This document shows, one piece after another, positions 33,319 to 42,808 of a stretch of 64,000 nucleotides of DNA. Source of the stretch: Porpolomopsis calyptriformis (taxonomy: Eukaryota; Basidiomycota; Agaricomycetes; Agaricales; Hygrophoraceae); NCBI GenBank assembly GCA_951640195.1, contig OX621173.1, forward strand, positions 165,780 to 229,779. Direction: 5' to 3'. A model generated the notes under the pieces. The model had not been told where the DNA came from and did no database searches. It saw only the letters and a program-made list of their open reading frames with translations. The first letter of the stretch is position 1. Every line of letters starts with the position of its first letter. Made by a program: the position numbers and the translations under genes.

Positions 33319-35126
33319 TATGTCTAATATCAGCAGTAACTCTGACTATGAAGACTAGCAAGATCTGAGACGTAGATGTGATGAGGACCAGCTTGAGGAC
33401 AGGATCTCAAAGAGACCGAGGTGAGCATCTATACTACTAGCAGCAGTAAATAAAACTGACCCCCTTTTTTGTTGCAGATTAATGCATCTTCTGCTATATG
33501 TAAAGCTCGCACATTGGCTAGTGTGTAGCTACAATCCATTTCTTTTTTATCCTCTAGTCTTTGATATTGGGTTGCACACTGGCATTTGTGTTGATGATGA
33601 AGAGGTCACAATCAGGTATATGCTATATGATATTAATTGTGTATATATTGTTACTCTGATAATTTATAGGATAACAGATACCCATCACACAGAACTTCTC
33701 ACCACATACACAATAATCTTGGAGGTATTGCCTAACTTCACAAATAACAGGGCTAAGTACATGAAGGAGCTAGAAAAGCTGGAGGCTCTTGTGAGATTGG
33801 TATGTCTATAATTCTTCATTCTTAAATCACGTTCAACACATTCTTTTCACTTCAGATAAACACAGGAGCTTGTGCGGGATTCTCTGACAACATTAGTAGT
33901 ATGCATGCTGATGGACTTGCCTATATAGCTCTTGACCTTCCCTCAAAGGTAATTGATCCACCTATTCCTGCCAAGAGCCTCAAAGCTGCAACACGTGGTT
34001 TTACCCACCCAGTTCTTGGTTGACTACTCTATTCTATCAAGTACTTGAAAGACTTTAACAAACCTGAGGAGAAGTATGTTGCCTTTATCTTATCATCTAT
34101 TTATTCTGATACCGTGATTCTAGAATTTTAAAAAAGCTTACTATGGGTACCCTAGCTGTCACTGCATACAACTTACTGGTTTTTCTTTTTGAAAATCCAG
34201 AAACATGGTTCCCAGCCGAAATTGACAAAGGTCTTTGTCAAGGTCCTCTCCTTGTTTGAGTAAGTCTCTTTTTACATCATTACTTACCAGTTCACCATTA
34301 TCTAGGTTTGGCAATACATTTTCATGTTGCCGTCATCAGCTGCCAAGGATTCATCTGGCCCCATATGCATGAAGGCAGGTCAAGCAAAGCTGAATGGTCT
34401 ATTATCTGTAACTGGTCGTACAATTGCTTATGCTGCACTACAAGTAAGTTTGCTTCCTCTCACTGTTAATCTCAAATACTGAACAACATTGCAGGCCTGT
34501 TGGCTCCTCTGTGCTGAAGACAACTGGAAACTCAAGGACAAGTTGTTCGATAAAGAAGAGTTTTTTAACGCAGTAGTGGAGATGTTTGAGAAAACTCCTG
34601 ATGATGAATGGGTTATTGACACCCTCAAATGGTGGAACAAGTAATTATCAGATTTCATTTATATTGCAATTGCTACTTACACTATCTGGCAGGCAAGTTT
34701 TCAAAGGGATTGTTGCAGAGGATCACCAGACAGAGACACCCTCGGCATTGAACAACATCTCTAACATGTTTGAGTAATGTCATCGCCATTGGGAAATGGC
34801 CATGGCTGCCAATTGTGTGAACACTGGAGGTGAGGTACAGGGATGCCAACTATCCACAATGGAATAAGAGTGCCACCCTGGAACATTACATGAACCTGTG
34901 CCCTAATGCCAACAGGAATGCCCTTCTACACCTGAAGACCATTTCTCTCTGCTCAGTTCTGAAGATCAAAGGACTGAAGATGTTGACCACCACACTACCT
35001 CTTCAACTCTGCGTGATATTCAAAATGATTCAAGCTTGCAGCAGGAACCCTCTCCACCTCACCGAGGTGCCAATAATGCTTGTAAGACCACTGCTAAAGG
35101 GAAGACCATGCAATGCAAAAAGCTAG
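33319..35126 (+). pseudogene. Broken gene of an uncharacterised agaricomycete family (DUF6698-like)
   Basis: Splice-consistent exons read: an N-terminus with SNISSNSDYED, then EEVTIRITDTHHTELLTTY, LPNFTNNRAKYMKEL, GFTHPVLG, AEIDKGLCQGPLLV, a YIFMLPSSA segment, GRTIAYAALQACW, FFNAVVEMFEKTP, DTLKWWNKQVF and a Ser-rich tail to about 35126. The order 'PGF...; GFxHxxxG; FPxxxxxGLxxxxLLV; FTSPSSA; ALLxWWN' is that of a multi-copy agaricomycete family that I associate with Pfam DUF6698 (recalled, not searched). At least two in-frame stops (TAG near 33355, TGA near 34022) and several more after 34776 break it. Function unknown; often repeat-associated. Confidence 0.5.
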
Positions 35127-35999
35127 GTAAAACTAACCCCCTCTCCCTTTCTACTCACCACTGGACTCAGATTTGTTATCAGTTGCTTGTTGCTATCTCA
35201 AATGACCATCTCACAAATTTCTCCACCTCAAACCACTCACTGTCTAACATTTTCACTGTCTCAAATCACTTGCTGTCTCACATCCTCACTCATACCTTCA
35301 TTCCACATACCCTGCATTCACTCCTCTGCATCAATCCAAGAGTTTCAGACTTAATACGATTCTCATAGATGCTACTGCCATATTATGTACTCCATAGATT
35401 AATACATTGCATTGTGCTGAATTGTATAATATTGTTAAGATAACTACAGATGGTGTGCAATGTATACTATCCTAACCTCTTCTCTCTAGGTATGCCATTA
35501 GATAGCCTTGCAGTTTGTTGGTAACTTTGTCATTGAGTGATTAAATTGTCATTTTGTATGATACATTGTTAATTTTTAAGTGGGTGTCATGGAGTACATT
35601 GTAGTAAAAAGATGGCAGACATTGTCCCCAATTGTGGACAATATCAGTGCTTACCTAGCATCACCTTTCTATTGCGCTTTTGCTGATGTAAACATAACTT
35701 TCCCATGTGTGTTATACTACCAACCAAAGTGACCCAGTAAACATTAGTTTAGCCAGACTAGCATATAAATTATAAACTAGTATAAAAGGTTCATCTTATA
35801 AGATGTGAAGGAATATAGATCTTATCTGCAGTTTTATAATAACAAATGTGTGGTTATATGGTGTAAATACCACAGAAATGAAATTCCAAGGAGTTACAGA
35901 AATGAAATGCAATTAAAATGAGTGTGATAGGATGTAGCTGATGAAAAACAAATTAGAGATGGAACAAGTTTATAATGGATTACCAAAATAATGTCCAAA
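35127..35999. other. Intergenic AT-rich stretch
   Basis: Nothing supported. It separates the repeat block from the conserved gene island and includes the 3' flank of the BTB/CAP-Gly gene. Confidence 0.5.
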
Positions 36000-38900
36000 T
36001 CAGAAATCCGAACCAACAGCATCGACAACATATAAGACTTGCTGCGGCCTAACAAAAAGACCTCTAGATTCCGAGTTGGATAGGTCTGATGCAGCAGGAG
36101 ACGCGCTCCTGAATCGTTTGGGGCGATAAACGCTGAGTTGATCACCCTCCCTCTTTAATCCCCCACTCTTCTTGCTCATATTTTGATCGATCTTCCTCCG
36201 TCTCGCGGTTCGTTCATCACCGAAATCCCATTCTGACCCAAATCCACCAATTTCGAAATATCTGATCCCTCCCCAGGTGCCGTCATTCCACTGTCGACCT
36301 TCGAGTTTATCACCCGTCCATGATTCGTCTACAGGGACTTCCACACCAACCCAGGGCCCTAACTCGCCCTCCACTTCTCCAATATACCGAGCAAAGGCTT
36401 TAAATCGTGTCCGTTTCGAGGATATGATGCACGGGATTCCGATCTCCAATGTTGCGCCTCGGGGTGAAAAAAGTAATGGCTCCTTCAGAGAGGAGTGTGC
36501 ACGTTTCTCGGGTGCTGCAGCCGACTTGGTAATAGTATCAGAAGAGCTTTTCCGCTTCAAATTACCGCTAATGGTGGAGGCACTGGATGGTATAGTGCTG
36601 GGTCGCTTTGGGTCGTCAGGTGCTGCACCGTTGGCTTTGCTTTTGCCTTTGTCATTGGTAACGGTGGAGGTTGGCGTCGAATGTCCATTCATCTTTGGAA
36701 GAGGCTTTTCGAACAAGACGGCTTTTCGGGATATTGCGCTTTTCTGGGTGGTGGTCGCCGCCGGCGTAGACGTAAAAGTAGATGCCACAGAGGCACGAAT
36801 AGAAGTATTAGATACCATCTTGTTTGTGTTTCGCTTCAAGGGATCCACAGGCGGGACGGGTGGTCGTTTTGTTTTAAGGGCTGAAGATGCTGTAGATGCT
36901 ATAGACTGACGGGATTGCTTTGTCATTGAAGGGCTACTCGATTTAATGCTGACATTGGAAACAACAGAAGCGGCTGACGTCCTCCGTGAACGTGGGACAG
37001 AGCGCTCTGAGTTCGCAGTCTTGAACGTAGAACTGTCTGTTGTCGTCGATAAATTTGAAATAGGCCGCGAAGCGCTTGACGTTGGGCGTAATGTGGCGGA
37101 ACCAACTGGCGCAGCTGCATTTCGCAACGTCGACGCACGAGAGCGAACAGAAACGAAGGACTCGGCTGATGACTTTGGCCTATCAACGCGGGAAGATGAC
37201 GTCTTAGTGGAAAGCACACTACGCCGGGAGGCTATAGCAGGTGAGGGGGACTTGAGGCTAGGTCTGGATAAAGTCACCTTCGTGGTTGGTGTTTGTGGAG
37301 TGGTGTCTGTGTCGGGGGTGGTTTGATCATCCGTGGCAATGCCAGCCAGTGCCGACGAAGTCACGATAGGAGGCACATTTGGTGTGAGTTTAGAGTCCGG
37401 GCGGGGTCCTGGTGGGGGTTGCTGAAGGTGGTGGCTTGATCTTGTGATACCAACTCTGGATGAAGTGGAAATCATGCTCGGTGCGATCGATCGGACAGAC
37501 CTCGCCGTAGAAGACGGAGTCTGATCCCGCTGAATGGAAGTGATGGTGGTATTCCGGGTGAGAATTGGGGCACGGAGCGAGCGGACGCTGAGGGATTCGC
37601 ATTCTCCGTCGGTCTTGGCCACTGCGCTTGTGTGGCCGGTTTTAGCAGACAGCCCTTTCAACGGGGTAGAAGTCATAAGCCTAAAAAGGTCTTCTACTGG
37701 TACTTCGATCTCTTTGGACACACAAACAAATCAGATCTGCCACGCAACAGTAACGATAAGACGACTTGCCATAACTAATCTCCTTAATGGTCCAACCCTC
37801 CAAGGAATCAAACCCTCCTTCTTGGCGGATACCCATCCAGCGCTTACGCATCCACCGGATGATATCCATTCGAGTATTCTCGACCTGAACGCGAATGGAT
37901 GAAGTAGGTGAAAGTAATGTAGCGTCCGTTTCAGTTGCATGAGGTCTGAGGAGAATAGATGAAACCAGAACCTAGAGAATTGGTCAATGGATATGCCCAA
38001 AGACAAAAAAAGGAAATCTCGCACCTGATAAACCATCGGTGCATTCTTTTCGTTTATACCTCGCTTAATGGCCTCCATGACCCACTCCGTTTTTTCAGTA
38101 TCATCAAACCCTACACCATCACCTGCCAAAACCTCGAGCCATTCAGGCTGTTCAAAACACTCTTCGGCATGGGAACACAACACATCGTCAATATTTTTCC
38201 TGGCGGCAAGGATCATCTGCCGCGAAGTGTCCGCCCAAGCGTCAATAACGGTATTAAGTTTTTTCATTGCATGCTGGGTTGCAAACAGTAGCGCAAACAC
38301 GTTGACGGGTACGGTCCGCTTCCCAAGCCCCTTCAAGAGGCTGTCTTTCGTCCGCTGCGACAAACTGGCAAATTCGGTTGTGGCCCATCCTTCACCAAAT
38401 AATCCCACCAGGGCACGTCGGGCGCCTCGTTCTAGATGGGCATTCTTGACATCTTCGGACATTGAGAACTCGAGCACGCGAGGGGCTCGTCTGGCACATT
38501 GACGGCAGCGGCATCCTCCCGTACCCCACTTGCCACCTGTAATGCGTTCATACTCGGCAAATTCGAGGAACGCGTGAAAGAGACCGTGCATCATCTCCTG
38601 GACGATGCGTGCCTGGATCTCCTCGTAGAGACTGTCGATAGAGAGGTACGATGCAGAGCGCATGATGTGAAACGCGGTTTCAAGGTCATAGGACCGGTGT
38701 GAGAAAATCAGTGTGCCAGTGTAGATGTAGCCTAGTGTGAAGTGCAAAGATGCGGGAGTAAAAGGTGGGGAGGGTAGATTGATGGTGTGGAGGTCGGACG
38801 ACTTTGCGGCGACTCCCCACGATATCAAAGCATTGTGAAAATAAGGAGAACGAGAAACGAGGACGAAGCGATGAGAAGAGAATACTGCTGTTGCATCGTC

Positions 38901-39671
38901 GTGATTCGTCGAAGAGAATTTTCCGGTCAAAGCGATGCGCACGTCCGAGTACAGACGGGAGCGCCACATGTAGACGAAATCTTTGCGAAGCTTATCTATT
39001 CGGTTCTCTTCGGCGTCGCCTTCCTCGCGGCTTTCAGAGGTATCAAAAAGAAATTCGAAGGCCTCGCCAAAGCCTTTACCCGTGTACAAATATTCGAGTT
39101 CATTTGAAAAGAGAATGGGGTTGATCGAAGTCTTAAGACGAAGCAAAGCCCCAGGCGTTGTAGACGGCGTAGGAGATGTAACTCGATATGGCGAGGGGGA
39201 ACGAGAAGCACTGGGAATGTCGAGACCCATAGACAAAGAAAGGGATGACTGAGCAGGGAGGGTTCCGGTTGGAGATGTAGAATATGGTAAAGGAGAAGAC
39301 AACGGCGCTGGACGGAAAGAAAAGTAGCGTGCCTGAAAACTGGGAGGGGCACGAGCGTACACGATAGCTGAAAACAGAAATTACTCATTAGGAACGTTAT
39401 TATTATTATACCCTGACGGTGCATGCAGCGCTCGCCAGGGTCAGGAACATTGATTGGGAGAAGGCGAGGATGTCGGCAAAGACAAACCTTTGTGGCCCCA
39501 GACTTCCTCTCCAGTTTTACTTCTGTCGTCGTCTTCGAGTTCCAACTCCCATAGGACATCCGGGAAGCGGTCTTTTGCATGATGAAAAAGGGACTGGAGG
39601 TCAGCTTGCCATGCCGCGGTTGACTTTTGGGTGGCTTCCTGAAGAGCTGGAGGGGAAATGATTGGAGACAT
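36000..39671 (-). CDS. BTB/POZ plus CAP-Gly domain protein
   Basis: Four exons: 39671-39488, 39367-38025, 37971-37776, 37711-36000; 3435 nt, 1144 residues. All phases close, so what looks like two adjacent genes is one. A BTB/POZ fold is visible at about 195-320 (LYSDVRIALTG, FSSHRFVLVSRSPYFHNAL, LGYIYTGTL). The middle is Ser/Thr/Pro-rich and basic (about 575-985), as in microtubule-binding linkers. The C-terminus holds a CAP-Gly domain from ~995 (LGPWVGVEV, WNDGTWGGIRYFEIGGFG). The usual GKNDG is changed to WNDG, and the expected GxFVRP end (GLFVRPQQV, ~1125) comes some 45-60 residues late, so the domain carries an insertion. CAP-Gly domains bind tubulin or EB C-termini. The donor of intron 3 (GTTATG) is weak. 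Divergent from dynactin p27. Confidence 0.85.
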
Positions 39672-39812
39672 TTAGTGAGGAGAACAAGAAAAGCAGGACT
39701 CGGTAGATCTGAGGAATCAGCCCAGCTGCAAGTATCTAAATGAGCACAAGTTGAGGCGTTCCTGTTCACCGTGGGTTGAACCCTAGGGTTAGGGTTAGAA
39801 CACGCCTCTCAA
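39672..39812. promoter_or_regulatory. Divergent promoter region with two TTAGGG units
   Basis: 141 bp lie between the start codons of the BTB/CAP-Gly gene and dynactin p27. It contains CCCTAGGGTTAGGGTTAG at 39781-39798. Two TTAGGG units are a known binding-site type for Tbf1/TRF-like factors in some fungi; with only two copies it is not telomeric. Function is inference. Confidence 0.4.
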
Positions 39813-40515
39813 ATGCCTCCAATGTCAGACTGCCATCGTTTCGGTTTGATTTTCCCCTACTGATAGAGTGGTCGTTCAGACGAGACAAATACACGATACA
39901 CTCAAAGGCAGTCGTTTGTCAAGATGTCGAGCTCAAAGGGGACATTACCATCGGCTCAGGTAGCTACCTGTCTGTTATTGATCATGACTATTATTGTGTT
40001 CCAGCTCAATTTTCACGCCGTAGGAACCATCCTCCATCCCAAGGCTACCGTATTTGCCATAGCAGGGCCTATCGTTATAGGCTCGGGATGCATCATCGAA
40101 GAGGGTGCCATCATTGTAAACAGGAGGAAAGAAGTCATGCGAATTGGCGACGATAACCTCTTCGAAATCGGATGCCGTCCGTCCTGCCTCGTACACCCTT
40201 GTCTTATTTTCATTTTCTCTTTCAGGGGTCGAATCCCCCGCGGTCGGTAACTTCAATACTGTTTCCACACGTGCACGTGTCCATCACACCGTTCGAATTG
40301 CCTCTTACTGCGTCATCGGTGCCGGATGTCTAGTGGTTCCCACCGATGACGAACTTCTTGACGACTACACCGCCATTTACGGCCCCGCAGCTGAACGGCG
40401 GAAATGGAGTGGCAGAGGGAAGATGCAGGAAGCCGACCTAAGGCGGAAGCATGCAGAGTATCTCCGCGAGATGTTACCAAAATTCAACCGACTACGCAGA
40501 GAAGATGGAGCGTAG
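39813..40515 (+). CDS. Dynactin subunit p27 (DCTN6-like), left-handed beta-helix
   Basis: Exons 39813-39823, 39880-39959, 40024-40176 and 40226-40515 give 177 residues. The body shows hexapeptide-repeat turns: YTIHSKAVVCQDVELKGDIT, ILHPKATVFAIAGPIVIGSG, IIEEGAIIV, then VHHTVRIASYCVIGAGCLV, which is the p27 pattern, followed by the conserved IYGPAAERRKW and a helical tail LRREDGA. p27 sits in the pointed-end complex of dynactin, the dynein cofactor. The very short first exon (11 nt, donor GTCAGA) is the least certain part; an alternative start is possible. Convergent with the Gno1 gene, 207 bp between stops. Confidence 0.82.
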
Positions 40516-40722
40516 ACTCTGGCCTGTCGTGTGGGCATCCCAAAATTCAGGTGTATATTAATCACGCAAATTGGAACACTACCTTGTATTGCTCGGGGAA
40601 GGAAATCGGATGGGGCATATATTTGGTGCCGAAGATCGAATTGGCAATCTCAACGTGGTTCACCGTCCCACTGTTGACAAAGTAATGGGCCTCATGAATT
40701 TACTCCCCGCCGCAATGTCTCT

Positions 40723-42079
40723 TTAATTCCCAGTCTTAGCCTTCCTCTTCATTCTTCGCTTCTTCGATTTCCCTCCCTCCCCTGCCATATCATCCTCGAA
40801 ACGTTCTCGCTTCTTTGGAGGGTGCTTGGGTGGGTCGTTCACAGGCCTGGGGATTAACCTTTTGGGTTTTCGATATTTCATCTTTCCCACGTCACGGCTA
40901 CGCTTGGTATCGTTTGTCTCCACAATTATGTCAGGCGGTATCTGTGCAGTAACAGCAACTGGCTTCCAAGCCAGTGGAGGGGGGGTTTCAGTGTCGCAAA
41001 GGGGAGGGGAGTTTGCGGCGTTTAGATTATGGCTTTCCAGGGATAAATCAATGTCGTCCTTGAGTCTCTGTTGCAGGCGGAAAGCACCAAGTCCATTCGG
41101 TGGGACATCGTAGGTCGAGTAAGGCTCACGGTGACTGAGCTCATCTAGGAGGCAGCTCGAACAGGTGTTGGGTGTGATCGTTCCCGACCTGGAAGAGGGC
41201 TTCGAGGAGAGTTTCTCCTTGAAGTAGTCGGCAACACTTTTGGCAGAAATGGTCAGTTTCTCCGATGGGACATTGTCAATGACCGGCGTGAAAGTCCCCA
41301 GACGAGTATCAGTGAGGGTGGGCTGTGGTGACATAGCGTGCACCGAAGGTGCCATGCCGAGAATCTCAGAAATGGCAGCGGGGGACTTGGAGACCATGTA
41401 TTTGGAGGTGATTACTCGTGCTCGATGACTATTCAAGGGAAGATTTAAGCGGGATATAATAAAAAACGAGATGATGAAATTCGGCGTACGCTCGAAGACG
41501 AAAAGCAGGGACATTGGAATTGAGGGTTTCCCTCGAACTTCCTTCGTGTGTGCTGTCCAACCCCGCTCCCTTCTCCTTCCGGGACGGCTGTTTTTGTTCA
41601 CTCCATTCCTGACCCTCTTGCCTTTTCTGTTTCGTTCTCACCTTGAGGCTTTCCAAGCCCTCTATATCATCCTTGCCGCCTTCTCCCTCACCTTCGCACT
41701 GTGCACAAGACCTCCGACATTCATTACCACCATTTATGGCCTCGATGCTCTCATTCAGCCTCTTCAAAACCATCTCAAAGTCCTGGTTCTGCCTCCAAGT
41801 AATACCGTCCTTCTGCTGAGTTGCCCCGATACCAAGCATATCCAACTTGTGAGAGACTTGAACGTGAGACATCGGGCCCTCGCCTCTAACACCTAATCCT
41901 CTAGAAGGCTCCCAACCCAACTTCCTGAGATGGATTTCCGCAAATCTCGATGCATCTTTTGTTCCTCTCCAATGAGTGTTGTTTGATGCGAAGATATAGA
42001 GCTCACCTTCAGCCCAGCCCAGATTCCTTGGGTCATCGGGGATCCGCTGTTTTGCTCGTCTGCCAGCATGCAGACCCAT
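40723..42079 (-). CDS. PINX1/Gno1-type G-patch nucleolar protein
   Basis: Exons 42079-42007, 41955-41490, 41428-40723; 414 residues. The N-terminus (MGLHAGRRAKQRIPDDPRNLGWAE, split by intron 1, then DASRF) and the G-patch (HLRKLGWEPSRGLGVRGEG, then QVSHKLDMLGIGA and WRQNQDFEMVLKRLN) are diagnostic of yeast Gno1 and human PINX1, which activate the DEAH helicase Prp43 in rRNA processing; PINX1 also affects telomerase. The C-terminal part has HRARVITSKYM, SKSPAAISEILGM and a Lys/Arg-rich nucleolar-type tail. The start ATG is secure. An LTR element has inserted 12 bp upstream of it, so its native promoter is displaced by 4.3 kb. Confidence 0.88.
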
Positions 42080-42095
42080 GGCTAGAGGCTTATAT

Positions 42096-42808
42096 TATTG
42101 AGATTTGATGAGCTACCTTGCCTGCCGGCGTGGTGGTGGACGACTCGTTGATGATACCACGATGATTACTAATACAAATTGTACACTACAGTTGAAATTC
42201 TCATAATGCATATGGTTGGTTCCCACCTTATGGCTATGCGTTATGCGAAATATGCAGTATAGAAATTGTCACTCATTGTGACGTGTCTGTGACCTAGGCT
42301 AAAAGCGTGACATGAATATCGGGCACAATCAACTTTTGACTTGAAATGTTCAACAATACATAGTTGGCCAAGGGTTGGTGGGATTCAATGAATGTGAAGA
42401 CTCTCATCCAGTCTTGAAGGGTGAGATTGTTGTGCTTATTCACTAGCTGAGTTTTGGCTGATGTTGCTGCTTCAGGCATAGGGTCAGGCTTTTGCGCAGT
42501 TTTCATGTCAGTTCAGCAGGCATGGTTGGGTTCTGAACCAGGATGTGTTACCTGCATGCTCAATTCCCTTCCTCACAAATATATATATCACATTTTTGTT
42601 CAATTCATGTCCCCATAGTGCTCTTCATACCACCTCATAATGTATACATTGCCTTGCTACTCTATGCAATATGCAATATGCAACATATGGACATTTCCCC
42701 TGCGCCCCAATGTGGTTCCCTAAGAAAAGCCATGCATTATTAGATTTATGCATAATAAGCACATGCATTATGAGAATTTCAACTGTATGGATTGCGCGAC
42801 TTCCAACA
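42096..42808 (-). repeat. 3' LTR of the pol-less element, carrying a MITE
   Basis: Without the inserted 597-bp MITE and its duplicated TA the LTR is 114 bp, matching the right copy at 46307-46420 with several transitions (for example GACGACTCG versus GATGACTTG). It lies directly upstream of Gno1 and points towards it. Confidence 0.85.
42189..42785. mobile_element. Mariner-like MITE nested in the LTR
   Basis: 597 bp bounded by a perfect 23-bp terminal inverted repeat CAGTTGAAATTCTCATAATG..., with TA on both sides (42187-42188 and 42786-42787). The empty site is visible in the other LTR (CACTACGGATTG). TA duplication and a CAGT start are the Tc1/mariner hallmark. The interior has no transposase. 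Confidence 0.88.

Noticed and set aside
36277..37326. Plus-strand open frames opposite the CAP-Gly gene
   Set aside because: They mirror the GC-rich Ser/Thr-rich exon on the other strand and show no family resemblance.
37676..39362. BTB and CAP-Gly parts as two adjacent genes
   Set aside because: The apparent stop at 37731 lies in a wrong frame; two introns with consistent phase join the halves, and the residues before and after fit one protein.
39781..39798. Telomere-like TTAGGG units
   Set aside because: Only two units between two divergent housekeeping genes; not a telomere or an interstitial telomeric array.
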